From contig OU862913.1 of assembly GCA_917880885.1 (NCBI GenBank), forward strand, positions 26,855,286 to 26,919,285: a stretch of DNA of 64,000 nucleotides, read 5' to 3'. Shown in pieces: positions 57,901 through 58,317 of the stretch. A program made the position numbers and the translations under genes. The DNA comes from Limnephilus marmoratus (taxonomy: Eukaryota > Arthropoda > Insecta > Trichoptera > Limnephilidae). The notes beneath the pieces are model-generated. The model searched no databases and was not told the DNA's origin. It saw nothing but the letters and a program-made list of their open reading frames with translations. The first letter of the stretch is position 1, and the number at the start of each line of letters is the position of its first letter.

Positions 57901-58317
57901 CAACCACCGCTAGAAGTGTCTAAATATGCAAATGCATATGCAAATATGCATTTGCATATAATCCGGTCTTTATTTATTATTACTAACTGTAATATACCTA
58001 GTACGAATTGTTTTAATTTTTTAAAGTGTATTTTCAGCGTGGACTCGATAGGGAAATATTTACCAATAATTACTTGAATTGTTTATTGAATTTTAATAGC
58101 ATTACTTGTATTGTACGACATTCCTCGCCCCAATTTAAGCGGGCTAAATCTCCCGCTCAAGTTTTGCTAAGCCGCAGAATAGTTCCTATTTTAGACGCCG
58201 AGGCGCTAGCAGTCATATGCCAAATCTGACATTTACGGAAATAATATTTGAATACTTTCCCTATTGATATTTAATACACTTACCACAAAGAACTGCCATT
58301 ACATTAGAAAGATACAT
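9761..58317 (-). CDS. Modular serine protease fused to a CLIP-domain pseudoprotease (19-exon gene model)
   Basis: The exons were assembled by reading splice borders on the minus strand; every intron is GT-AG, all phases agree, and the sum is 864 codons plus stop. Domain order by approximate residue: short N-terminal leader 1-20, sushi 21-91, CCP-like ('wonton') 92-162, active protease 163-446 (His219, Asp277, Ser379), linker 447-458, sushi 459-524, CLIP 525-569 (Cys 528, 539, 545, 561, 567, 568), linker, pseudoprotease 600-864 (Arg671, Ser721, Thr814 in place of His, Asp, Ser). Known: ModSP/HP14 proteins are secreted initiators of Toll and prophenoloxidase cascades and activate CLIP-domain proteases. 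Inferred: the second half is a regulator, decoy or adaptor for that step. Alternative: two tandem genes, with the first ending by read-through at a stop at 37695-37697. Confidence is high for exons 3-9 and 11-19 as coding sequence, moderate for the join, low for exon 1. Confidence 0.7.
10081..10455 (-). mobile_element. tRNA-derived SINE (family T2)
   Basis: On the minus strand, the head GCGGCCGAGTGGTTAAG (A box, tRNA-Leu/Ser-like) and CAGGATCAAATCCCGG (B box), then a body that includes GAATAGCCAAATACTC and ends AGTTAGGAGCAGCTGGGACT. Same body as the copies at 25274 and 31702. Confidence 0.7.
10868..11500 (+). pseudogene. LINE 3' end, family Rb
   Basis: C-terminal RT tail: SVQKRAVRLI, a shifted SLEHRRRRRVGMLSLFYRYY, then STARLWNDLPASVFPPSYNM and GLFKTDVHSFLSSKR. 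It ends with the same GGCCCCGAGG / CCTCAGGGCC hairpin as the Ra retroposons. Frame is interrupted by a microsatellite-like ATAATAATA insert at about 10950. Confidence 0.75.
11690..11760 (+). repeat. Ra retroposon head, split by LINE 2
   Basis: AACACCTCTGCTATAAGTCA through TTTGGTGACTTAGCAGGG; the rest of the unit resumes near 15150 on the other side of the LINE. Confidence 0.65.
11972..14836 (-). CDS. LINE 2 ORF2: endonuclease and reverse transcriptase
   Basis: Open from just after the ORF1 stop to 11972. N-terminal AP endonuclease (FIFYQNVRGLKTKCSHFY, IIALTETWLN, VVILGDFNLHS), RT with YRPVAILSAPAKLFEKL, HDFSKAFDTVNHDILL, SGVPQGSILGPLLFSIFIND and LLFADDLKLF. No RNase H. The conserved N-terminus lies in a stretch without any ATG, and the frame is the same as ORF1 with a single TGA between them (14837-14839). 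It is intact, so a young copy. Protein likely makes cDNA at a nicked target. Confidence 0.88.
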   Translation of the reverse strand, partial: LNSRNKKFIFYQNVRGLKTKCSHFYNNVAAGDYDIIALTETWLNAGVLTSELFGGDFLVFRRDRDNGSGHRQGGGCLLAFKGDDGLKIERIRTLETEQEDLWVKVSCKLTVTFFCVVYFPPSSRWEVFKQFFDRMHSNFDVFGQKNVVILGDFNLHSAREVSKVESDLDYLCAAFGLSQCNDILNSNSRILDFVLCNANLEVRRCEFPLVPEDSFHPAIEFQCSLMRKPLKSNRVPTLERETSKGWYFNKGNVINLYESMSRMNWQNLSTFCTVDEAVQYFYSCIYDVFDSCFPKKFAGSGGRKYPKWFSREVISNIEIKHAHHKRWKAGGLQGEYDLFSFYRALVRREIRVAYRAYVSTIEENIIHDPKMFWHYIKSLRKDGGLEDTMMKGNQEFRGLGVANAFADHFLSVYNKDPPLLDINNAATFNTRGATNVDLGLFTESDVMSAIRLMKNSHSIGPDFVPVFFIKGCAEFLKTPLRFIFNLAISTSTFPEVWKTSNICPIFKNGSRKLIENYRPVAILSAPAKLFEKLIYKFIMPQIDAYIIPEQHGFRKGRSTETNLMVFTDYVARSLDSGYQVDCSYHDFSKAFDTVNHDILLIKLAQIGFSLRMLKFFISYLRNRKQFVTHGIFQSAEFLVFSGVPQGSILGPLLFSIFINDIAGVIRFSRFLLFADDLKLFLLIRNIEDCLRLQADVDNISEWSQQNQLHFNVSKCVVLTFTRAFSLTYHRYTMLGHNLNRVSNIKDLGIMYENKLTFRPHIEGVCQSALKMLGFVLRTVRAFRDTRALRILYFSLVRSRLESGSLIWNPHEVGCSLMLERIQKKFLRFLYMREYGHYPWLYPTNFLLGMLGLHSLQLRREGYAATHLFRLLRGYIENSAILERVSLYVPDDYLRQRQHRLFYLPACRTNLPMVLPVGRSILLLNQISSEIDMFGVSEERFKSEILLILERVSPH
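14837..15155 (-). CDS. LINE 2 ORF1, C-terminal fragment
   Basis: About 105 codons beginning near IPRTQASVMNFFHCYPFHPD and continuing SCDDMSRYLTSLYG, KIKTRGEYSSFKIGMPQL, AKHWPRRTFIKEW, ending VGSS-stop. This is the C-terminal domain of a LINE nucleic-acid-binding ORF1. It is truncated by 5' loss; the start is outside the element. Confidence 0.7.
15150..15400 (+). mobile_element. Ra retroposon, right part
   Basis: Resumes the unit interrupted at 11760 with GCCCACATACTGCGTGGCGA, up to ACCCTTCACATAGCATCTCC. Confidence 0.65.
15440..15620 (+). pseudogene. RTE-like LINE C-terminal fragment, left half
   Basis: Reads YSGSIFTRDGESDRDIERRV then NAGNS, and after a shift GLNAVGANKKLSKEAKLAVH. It is split by a Rb LINE end (15615-15900) and resumes at 15902, where GGTACCAACCCTGATGTATG rejoins the frame (VL | VPTLMYGSEACNWQRKD). 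Confidence 0.75.
15615..15900 (-). pseudogene. LINE 3' end, family Rb, inserted in the RTE fragment
   Basis: Minus-strand ETRQTRAQHLYTVDICHM, FDLFLCSTARLWNDLPASVF and MGLFKTNVHSFLSSKRPST, then the terminal hairpin and A-run. Confidence 0.75.
15902..16085 (+). pseudogene. RTE-like LINE fragment, right half
   Basis: TLMYGSEACNWQRKD and then a decayed stretch ending in KGRLDGLDM-like sequence (RWFGHVERM block in intact copies). Ends at the hAT terminus. Confidence 0.6.
16170..16990. other. No feature recognised
   Basis: Intronic A+T-rich sequence between the composite element and the next SINE; no coding or repeat signature I can name. Confidence 0.4.
17020..17345 (-). mobile_element. T2 SINE, partial
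   Basis: Body of the T2 family in reverse: AAGAGTCCCAGGTGCCCATG at the left, ATTTGGTGACCAGATCTGAA-type and CGCCCTGATG-type motifs toward the right. The tRNA head is missing. Confidence 0.6.
17350..17710 (-). mobile_element. Ra retroposon
   Basis: Terminal hairpin (GAAGCCCTGAG / CTCAGGGCC, 17370-17402), then GGTAGGAATCTGG and the AAACCTCACCCCAACC end. Confidence 0.7.
17825..18240 (-). pseudogene. LINE 3' end, family Rb
   Basis: Minus-strand LQKRAVRLINSP, SLEHRFGVGMLYLFYRYFNG and EELASLIPSAPVHNRGTRQT, with a deletion before the terminal hairpin. Lies next to exon 18. Confidence 0.7.
18371..18499 (-). CDS. Exon 18: pseudoprotease, Cys168-Cys182 segment
   Basis: Forty-three full codons: TSMKLVPQEECAGIFTYKG, HPDGVRHQVEICSRPIGASG, PCK. 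It keeps the two cysteines of the 168-182 bridge and the Cys just before the active-site Ser position. Acceptor CTTCATTTCAG, donor AAG|GTATGT, phase 0/0. Confidence 0.86.
18890..19085 (-). mobile_element. T1 tRNA-derived SINE
   Basis: In reverse: AGCTCAGTTGGTAGAGCACT (A box) and the family tail TTTTTCTGATTTTTCTGTTT ... TTAATTAAATATTATAATG. The B box region is altered or missing. Confidence 0.7.
19100..19345 (+). pseudogene. LINE 3' end, family Rb
   Basis: Plus-strand NNLPASVFPTSYNMDLFKTN-type sequence, then the hairpin GGCCCTGAGG / CCTCAGAGCC and a poly(A). Confidence 0.7.
19370..19600 (-). pseudogene. RTE-like LINE end
   Basis: Minus-strand MNVNEARNVCRDVWRSISSA then YFCGEVALWLVSFT, equal to the C-terminus of the longer fragment at 20395-21120. 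Confidence 0.6.
19610..20025 (+). mobile_element. Ra retroposon, full length
   Basis: From AACACCAACACCTTTGTCAT through GCAGGAGTGTCCGGGTTCAT, GGATGGATTCAT, to the hairpin GGCCCTGATG / CTCACTGCATCC and ATGTAAAAAAA. Confidence 0.75.
20173..20284 (-). CDS. Exon 17: pseudoprotease barrel, ITFT...PACL strand
   Basis: Completes RITFTSRILPACLHTGTPLP and YSGLILTGWNFTLEADVK. The I-x-F-x-x-x-x-x-P-x-C-L strand and a TGW in place of GWG are diagnostic of the S1 fold. Acceptor ATCAATTTCAG, donor AAA|GTAAGA, phase 2 in, 0 out. Confidence 0.86.
20395..21120 (-). pseudogene. RTE-like LINE reverse transcriptase, C-terminal 231 residues
   Basis: An open 5'-truncated piece: TRDGKADRDIERRVNAGNS, LVPPTLMYGSEAWNWQRKDE, SLRRMCGKTMYDCVRN, KKGTLRWFGHVERMNEES, GRRSRGHPRKTWYDQV, ending FCGKRRDG-like. 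This is the region after the RT fingers and palm in RTE-type LINEs; the catalytic part is absent. Lies between exons 17 and 16, same strand as the host gene. Confidence 0.8.
21355..21870 (-). mobile_element. Two Ra retroposons in tandem (first partial)
   Basis: A partial copy ends TTCCCGGGGCGGCGGTACCG near 21510; a full copy follows with its hairpin near 21580-21605 and the GGGGCGGCGGTACCC end at 21850-21862. Confidence 0.7.
22025..22183 (-). CDS. Exon 16: aspartate position lost
   Basis: Encodes SGNITYYVGLGGRLNPDSSD, KVSKIIIHPEYNS and VYNSIALVEVNR. The N-D-I-A-L-L motif has become N-S-I-A-L-V, so the catalytic Asp is Ser (about 721). An earlier GT at 22035 breaks the frame of exon 17; the GTGAGC donor at 22024 keeps it. 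Acceptor CTTTTGTTTCAG, phase 2/2. Confidence 0.88.
22291..22534. repeat. Near-perfect hairpin, 107-bp arms, 30-bp loop
   Basis: Arms 22291-22397 and 22428-22534, starting CAGAGCTCCACAACTAGAGG and ending with its reverse complement. I saw no mismatches by eye. It lies 108 bases before the acceptor of exon 16. No terminal motif of a known transposon and no second copy in the window. Could be a hairpin RNA source, a foldback element or an assembly artefact. Confidence 0.85.
22890..23050 (-). mobile_element. T2 SINE, partial
   Basis: GCCCGGAGCGAGTGGGA... and GCCTATTCAGATCTGATCAC, the reversed 3' half of the T2 body. Confidence 0.55.
23070..23465 (-). mobile_element. Ra retroposon, full length
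   Basis: Hairpin GAGGCCCTGAGG / CCATAGGGCTT at the left, GGTAGGAATCTGG, AAACCTCACCCCATGAACCC, and the GGGGCGGCGGTACCCATGCC end. Confidence 0.75.
23616..24113. repeat. 45-bp minisatellite, 11 units
   Basis: Unit TATACAGTTATATGTGTTAG plus 25 more bases, ending CTATCTGCTAC. Nearly perfect; the last unit has one C-to-A change. Because 45 is a multiple of three, both strands are open over about 180 codons; these are not genes. Lies in the intron between exons 15 and 16. Confidence 0.95.
24114..24654. other. Intron sequence, nothing recognised
   Basis: A+T-rich, with a 17-base T-run at about 24340. No feature. Confidence 0.4.
24655..24761 (-). CDS. Exon 15: histidine position lost
   Basis: Encodes GWLGTGEEGHIIWRNMVT followed by LLSDRWLVTSARAIELAG. 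Against L-I-S-D-R-W-V-L-T-A-A-H-C, the catalytic His is Arg (about 671) and Cys58 is Ala. The C-G-G of position 42 is N-M-V, so the partner Cys42 is gone too. The matched loss of both cysteines argues for evolved inactivation rather than random decay. Borders GTGTTTCCAG and GG|GTGAGT, phase 0/2. Confidence 0.87.
25274..25600 (+). mobile_element. T2 SINE
   Basis: Head GTGGTGAAGGAGTTAGTCTC and B box CACGGGATCAAATCCCGGC, then TTTATTTGATCAATTTGTGT, ATCGCCCTGGTGTAAGACCA, and the pyrimidine-rich CACCTTCCTCTTCACCATCT end. Confidence 0.75.
25600..25925 (-). mobile_element. Ra retroposon
   Basis: TTTTTTTTACATTAGTTCTA, hairpin GGAGGCACTGAG / CTCAAGGCCT, GGTAGGAATCTAGG, and the GGGGCGGCGGTACCCATACC end 70 bases from exon 14's donor. 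Confidence 0.75.
25996..26141 (-). CDS. Exon 14: linker and degenerate activation region of the pseudoprotease
   Basis: Encodes YCIELAEQVYPCQRTSTGW, a segment resembling the R-x-S-x-x-K-C-x-E-Y-x-x-x-V linker of CLIPC proteases, then RGDTCSAIPDPSIEYHG and NTTTEAPYY. The IEYHG stretch sits where IVGG would be, so no normal activation N-terminus would form. Borders CCTCTACAG and TAT|GTAAGT. Confidence 0.83.
26244..26563. repeat. 63-bp minisatellite, 5 units
   Basis: Unit CCTAATACAGCAGATGTGTA ... CTTCGTTACCTCTGTCAG, the last with three changes. Open in one frame on each strand by virtue of length; not coding. It lies about 100 bases upstream (gene sense) of exon 14. Confidence 0.95.
26741..27718 (-). 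mobile_element. tRNA-derived SINE split by a hAT element
   Basis: Minus-strand head CTCAATAGCTCAGTGGTTAG (A box, from 27715) stops at the hAT insertion and resumes as TATTATCCCCGTATACAGAA, then CCAGGGTTGAATCC (B box) at about 26770. Removing the insert and one duplication restores a continuous SINE. Confidence 0.75.
26812..27679 (+). mobile_element. hAT relic (ZBED5-like), 868 bp
   Basis: Perfect ends CAGCGTTTCCCAA and TTGGGAAACGCTG, with an exact 8-bp duplication CTCTAACC at 26804-26811 and 27680-27687. Same size and family as the relic at 4242-5103. Carries LLPFMTTYRCETGFSAYAYT then KNKYRNRLDAAPDLRIQLS (hAT dimerization domain, 27343-27525) and upstream fragments; no DDE core. Confidence 0.9.
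27728..27827 (-). CDS. Exon 13: end of the CLIP domain and linker
   Basis: Starts KCNDELVCC, giving Cys4-x5-Cys5-Cys6 and completing the CLIP domain, then AQPACPPLPEGVVSQPISG and SRAAD. Donor T|GTGAGT. Its acceptor (TTGGTTCACAG) lies only about 20 bases from the edge of the large 71-bp satellite array. A 25-base stretch of this exon recurs, with one mismatch, at 26741-26765. Confidence 0.85.
27848..29776. repeat. 71-bp satellite array, about 27 units
   Basis: Unit CAAGTTTCCAGTGCACACAA ... TTCATTACTACTAG. Units differ mainly at two sites: CCTGC/CTTGC and CTACTAG/CTATTAG. The pattern of these variants shows higher-order blocks (see findings). The array starts about 20 bases from the splice acceptor of exon 13. 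Confidence 0.97.
29952..30583. mobile_element. 632-bp MITE with CCACTGGAGCGAT ends
   Basis: Inverted ends CCACTGGAGCGAT and ATCGCTCCAGTGG, flanked by CTAA on both sides. Interior is A+T-rich with TTTGCCTCGATTGCTCG near the left. Two diverged copies are at 38570-39185 and 49985-50620. Confidence 0.8.
30584..31690. other. Intron sequence, nothing firmly recognised
   Basis: Minus-strand ORF 31125-31451 (108 residues) has no motif I can name and looks like repeat-derived sequence. Confidence 0.35.
31694..32112 (+). mobile_element. T2 SINE, full length
   Basis: Head GACGTACAGCGGTAAGGCGC, B box GCGGGATCGAATCCCGGC, body with TTTGCGGCACGTTGCAGAGT and CGCCCTGGTGTAAGATCACC, end GGAGCAGTTGGGACTCTTGT and poly(A). 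The reference copy for this family here. Confidence 0.8.
32455..32705. repeat. Inverted pair of T1 SINEs forming a palindrome
   Basis: Arms of roughly 110 bp: left in reverse from 32455, right forward to 32705, both with GAGTCCCAGAGGTGCCAATA and the TTTTTCTGATTTTTCTG tail. The two tRNA heads meet near 32575-32590 and are truncated. Confidence 0.8.
32770..33010. repeat. GAGA/CTCT-rich tract
   Basis: Several AGAGAGAAAGA and CTCTCTCTTGCTCCTACAGT blocks in alternation. Low-complexity; no gene. Confidence 0.6.
33500..34563 (+). mobile_element. PIF/Harbinger relic with HARBI1 N-terminal fragment
   Basis: Ends GGGCCCGCGCAGACAG and CTGTCTGTGCGGGCTC, flanked by TTA at 33497-33499 and 34564-34566, the 3-bp duplication expected for PIF/Harbinger. 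Near 33634-33800 the plus strand reads FDSSSSEDKALLLLTLEESK then KKRRYWVHPIN, the start of a HARBI1-type nuclease; it stops soon after and the DDE domain is gone. Confidence 0.85.
34564..35260. other. Intron sequence, nothing recognised
   Basis: A+T-rich with many GGAAATTTTT-like words that recur in both introns around 33300-33480 and 38100-38280; perhaps an old diverged repeat. Confidence 0.35.
35263..35366 (-). CDS. Exon 12: first part of the CLIP domain
   Basis: Encodes SSNCTMVDTGLAGVCRPLAN then CRTAMEVGIRGLIPQ: Cys1-x10-Cys2-x5-Cys3 of a CLIP domain. Acceptor TTGTGTGTCTGTAG and a weak donor CAG|GTACTA, phase 1 in, 0 out. The domain is completed by exon 13 after a 7.4-kb intron. CLIP modules dock cascade proteases to partners. 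Confidence 0.85.
35506..35702 (-). CDS. Exon 11: sushi/CCP domain 2
   Basis: Encodes a complete CCP module: SGCPLPVLPHHGQYSVSERN at the start, then VPAGTVLTYSCHQHF, NSVCGQDDKWSKSPVC. It is a clear paralogue of exon 3 (same length class, same LP-x-x-P-x-H-G-x-Y motif, same phases 2 and 1), pointing to an internal duplication of the microexon-sushi pair. Acceptor CTATCTAG, donor A|GTAAGT. Confidence 0.88.
36249..36560. mobile_element. 312-bp hAT MITE
   Basis: Ends CAGTGGTCTTCAACC and GGTTGAAAACCACTG with an exact 8-bp duplication GTCTACAC at 36241-36248 and 36561-36568. Non-autonomous; no ORF. Confidence 0.92.
36656..36692 (-). CDS. Exon 10: 37-base linker exon joining the two halves
   Basis: CTTTGCAG precedes and AG|GTAAGT follows. 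It encodes about EPVLRLSPKEFPR in the only frame that fits exon 9 (phase 1) and exon 11 (phase 2). Between 37690 and 36692 I see no other good donor or signal-peptide exon, so exon 9 is the natural partner. A first exon of a separate gene further away is not ruled out. Confidence 0.65.
37029..37403. mobile_element. 375-bp element with about 45-bp inverted ends
   Basis: Ends GTGTCCGGAAACTCGTAGTA and its reverse complement at 37384-37403, continuing CAAGCGGGAAACTGGT. Target duplication not clear. Interior A+T-rich. Confidence 0.8.
37540..37740 (-). pseudogene. LINE reverse transcriptase scrap
   Basis: Minus strand reads FDIFKGILQGSHLGPVLFSL then FIQDITPVFL, the G-I-P-Q-G-S-x-L-G-P block of LINE RTs. 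It begins within about 60 bases of exon 9's donor, so any read-through tail of the protease would be LINE-derived. Confidence 0.75.
37793..38020 (-). CDS. Exon 9: catalytic serine, end of the active protease
   Basis: Encodes GTAVCNGDSGAGLVF (Ser about residue 379), then WYLRGVVSVSAML, FNCRED and YTAFTKIYMLKDWILSEI, the complete C-terminal helix of the fold. The residue at position 189 (six before the Ser) is Ala, so specificity should not be trypsin-like. GDSGAG replaces the usual GDSGGP. A clean donor, CAAG|GTGAGA, follows the helix. If not spliced, the frame runs 32 codons to a TGA at 37695-37697, in sequence that abuts a LINE relic; that would give a 478-residue short form. Confidence 0.88.
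38570..39185. mobile_element. Diverged copy of the CCACTGGAGCGAT MITE
   Basis: Shares TTTGCCTCGATTGCT, AGTCTACGAAGTTCAGATTT and AAATCGCTCCAGTGG with the element at 29952. Left end is lost. Confidence 0.7.
39345..39965. repeat. Two tandem copies of a lepidopteran-type repeat
   Basis: CGACTTCAAAAAGGAGGAGG at 39349 and ACGACTTCGAAAAGGAGGAG at 39639, each followed by TTCTCAATTCGAC, a T-run and TGTTTGTTACCTC; period about 290 bp. I associate this motif with moths and butterflies. Confidence 0.65.
40022..40437. mobile_element. Foldback element, about 140-bp arms with CpG-rich loop
   Basis: Arms run AACGACTTCAAAAAATGCAC ... GGAGTCGGTGTCAGCCAAGG and its complement; the loop (40164-40296) is GC-rich (CCGCCGCGGCCCGCTCTCGC). 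Sits 91 bases past the donor of exon 8. Confidence 0.85.
40528..40687 (-). CDS. Exon 8: GWG strand and substrate-pocket wall of the active protease
   Basis: Starts VAGWGLTETRKSSEVLRVLS, continues through PVIADDEC and ends FTYDKFCGGYQN. These are the usual GWG, P-x-I-x-x-x-x-C and F-C-x-G elements. Acceptor TAATGTTGCAG, donor G|GTTTGTG (weak), phase 0 in, 1 out. Confidence 0.9.
41241..41420 (-). CDS. Exon 7: catalytic aspartate
   Basis: Sixty full codons. Contains GYASDLALLFLKTPLEFSEN, with the catalytic Asp at about residue 277, then the conserved AICLD strand and a tail reaching PPSMGK. Borders TTTTTAG and AAG|GTACAG, phase 0/0. Confidence 0.9.
41514..41635 (-). CDS. Exon 6: catalytic histidine
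   Basis: The split codon completes AAHCF; the His is about residue 219, followed by SDNNGKAYSTELYRVVANKH. Cys58 is present. The acceptor is CTTTCTTCTAG and the donor the weaker GAG|GTTTGT. Phase 1 in, 0 out. Confidence 0.9.
42370..42531 (-). CDS. Exon 5: activation site and N-terminal barrel of the active protease
   Basis: Begins DCGRELSDVTPL then IVRTAEARRDTVPWNVAVYQ, and ends ICGGTIISTHIIIS. The expected cleavage is Leu-Ile, giving a new N-terminus IVRT in place of the usual IVGG; activation after Leu rather than Arg or Lys is known for this family. Cys42 and the PW motif are present. Acceptor TACCTACAG, donor G|GTAAGA, phases 1/1. Confidence 0.9.
43417..43456 (+). promoter_or_regulatory. 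LTR core promoter
   Basis: TATATAAG at 43417-43424 and TTCAGTC at 43449, about 30 bases apart, the arthropod TATA-to-initiator spacing. Confidence 0.6.
43951..43956 (+). terminator. LTR polyadenylation signal
   Basis: AATAAA about 500 bases after the initiator and 55 bases before the LTR end, as expected for the R/U5 region. Confidence 0.55.
44341..44830 (-). pseudogene. Helitron protein, continuation in broken frames
   Basis: MTSFGADVITENFMQTFKIQ and QIYHKAGSLLPF (44603-44812), then YNAPTINEVGIVMVGEEFHP and RDIVLQPRND (44348-44602), in the order found in intact Helitron proteins before the Rep domain. Frameshifts separate them and the rest is deleted. Confidence 0.8.
44890..45390 (-). pseudogene. 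Helitron protein, N-terminal part
   Basis: An Arg-rich stretch followed by VCPHCKAMKFKGETQRMCCA then SGKVKLPEI, the Cys/His motif at the start of animal Helitron Rep-helicase proteins. The two following segments continue it in shifted frames. Confidence 0.8.
45956..46309 (-). mobile_element. Mini-Helitron with a 100-bp C-rich tract
   Basis: Minus-strand 5' TCTATAATATAAAAATGAA, 3' end CGCGGGAAAAAGCTAG followed by A. Plus-strand 46005-46105 is almost pure C and T (CCCTCCCCCC blocks), i.e. a G/A-rich run in the element's sense. Confidence 0.65.
46517..46729 (-). CDS. Exon 4: second Cys-rich CCP-like ('wonton') module
   Basis: Acceptor ATATTTCCAG, donor G|GTGAGA. Encodes a module beginning SCTLLSS and ending CRNDGRWDIPLPDCVP, with six or so cysteines and the G-x-W plus P-x-C ending of CCP folds. 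Its place between sushi and protease is that of the wonton domain of HP14-type proteases. Phases 1 in, 1 out. Confidence 0.85.
46900..47160 (+). pseudogene. LINE 2-family RT tail
   Basis: Plus strand ends RQHRLFYLPAGG, like RQHRLFYLPACRT near the end of LINE 2's ORF2; DNA CAGCATAGATTATTCTATCT is shared. Confidence 0.5.
47160..48230. other. Intron sequence, nothing recognised
   Basis: A+T-rich; no ORF with family signature. Confidence 0.4.
48180..48810 (+). pseudogene. LINE 3' end, family Rb
   Basis: YKSQVRPTVEFGNHFCSGAP, KYLKKTLDSVQKRAVRLIDS, RRRVGMLSLFYWYFNGRWSE, ELASLIPSAPVHSRE, then in another frame FPPSYNMGLFKTSVHSFLS and the terminal hairpin. The longest Rb copy in the window. Confidence 0.8.
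48805..49395 (-). pseudogene. LINE 3' end, family Rb, inverted next to the previous copy
   Basis: Minus strand DSPFLTNGLQSLEHRRQVGT, LSLFYRYYNGRCSGELASLI, PSAPVHSRETRQ, then LSYNLGLLKTHVHSFLSSKR and the hairpin. Tail-to-tail with 48180-48810, giving an inverted repeat of about 0.5 kb per arm. Confidence 0.8.
49719..49930 (-). CDS. Exon 3: sushi/CCP domain 1
   Basis: Acceptor TTTTCCACAG and donor A|GTAAGT. The exon encodes one complete four-cysteine CCP module: SGCALPPIPRHGMYVV near its start, TYYCIGKRF in the middle, SVCEENNEWS and QPKCY at its end. This spacing and the PP-I-P-x-H-G-x-Y motif are those of the sushi domain in insect ModSP/HP14. In these proteins the regulatory modules bind upstream recognition complexes. 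Phases 2 in, 1 out. Confidence 0.88.
49985..50620. mobile_element. Diverged copy of the CCACTGGAGCGAT MITE
   Basis: Left AATAGAGCGATTGTGGTC, right TCGCTCCTGTGGTTAAA, with the shared AAATCTCGAGCAATCGAGGC inside. Opposite orientation to 29952. It lies 55 bases from the acceptor of exon 3. Confidence 0.7.
50630..52230. other. Intron sequence, nothing recognised
   Basis: Very A+T-rich with poly(A) and poly(T) runs; short phrases such as GAACCAACAAAAATGA and its inverse at 51125 and 51255 suggest an old inverted repeat. No gene. Confidence 0.4.
52235..52480 (-). mobile_element. Ra retroposon, partial
   Basis: Hairpin GGAGATCTTGGGG / CCCTCAGGGGCTC, then GGATACTGTGTGGAGGGTCT. Front half missing. 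Confidence 0.65.
53021..53975 (-). mobile_element. Mariner-like relic, 955 bp
   Basis: Ends CAGGGTGTCCCAAAAGAAAG and CTTTCTTTTGGGACACCCTG (perfect over at least 29 bp). The target TA is kept on the right and reads TG on the left; the uninterrupted SINE tail confirms the empty site. Confidence 0.88.
53080..53900 (-). pseudogene. Tc1/mariner transposase, broken
   Basis: Minus strand includes WFQQDGATLHTSNMSLPRVR then EIFPGKLISRRGDINWPPRG and PDLTPMNFFLWGYL, the second catalytic-Asp block of the DDE/D domain (first Asp in QQDGA). A deletion and shifts near 53500 and 53760 break the ORF. Confidence 0.8.
54205..54310 (+). mobile_element. T1 SINE 5' fragment
   Basis: AAGAAAATGAAGATAATGTT, GTTCTTAGTCGAAGCATGAT and GACACCTTCGCTCCGTTGGT, the front of the T1 family. 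It ends just before exon 2's donor. Confidence 0.55.
54339..54366 (-). CDS. Exon 2: 28-base microexon before the first sushi domain
   Basis: A long pyrimidine tract and CAG precede it, and AG|GTAAGT follows. It encodes about VEAANIPVAS, in phase 1 and out phase 2. It mirrors the 37-base exon 10 that precedes the second sushi domain, with the same phases, which supports it. A Helitron-type 3' end starts about 100 bases upstream. Confidence 0.6.
54463..54500 (-). mobile_element. Helitron-type 3' end
   Basis: Minus strand ACGTGTGGCCGGGTCTGCTAG followed by T. The matching 5' end was not located with confidence (perhaps near 54890). Confidence 0.55.
54975..55050 (+). mobile_element. tRNA-like SINE head
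   Basis: TGACCGAGTTGGTTAAGGCG resembles the A box of tRNA-Leu/Ser; the T-loop region is GATTCCGTTCCTAGT, too altered for a working tRNA. Confidence 0.45.
55050..56270. other. Intron sequence, nothing recognised
   Basis: A+T-rich. ORFs on the minus strand at 55715-55991 contain repeated CGGGTTTTG words and no domain. Confidence 0.4.
56555..57460 (-). pseudogene. RTE-like LINE end, split by a hAT
   Basis: Same sequence as 20395-20720: AACCATCACGCCGTTTCGCC ... on the left, ATGGCCTGATACAAGTATCG ... CTACATGCCCAAACCATCTA on the right. Interrupted exactly at ATCTCATA. Confidence 0.8.
56671..57253. mobile_element. 583-bp hAT element with G-rich tandem units
   Basis: Ends CAGGGGCGGATCAAGG and CCTTAATCCGCCCTTG with an exact 8-bp duplication ATCTCATA at 56663-56670 and 57254-57261. 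Interior has at least six units of AAAAATCAACAATTACTGTT followed by a G-run; the longest run (56757-56776) is about 20 G. Confidence 0.88.

Larger units (their letters stand above)
56271..57971. mobile_element. 1.7-kb element with AAAGACCGGATTATATGCAA ends
   Basis: Left AAAGACCGGATTATATGCAA at 56271, right TTGCATATAATCCGGTCTTT ending at 57971. Many ATATGCA words lie just inside both ends. No transposase recognised; a LINE fragment with a hAT inside it occupies the middle. Confidence 0.75.
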
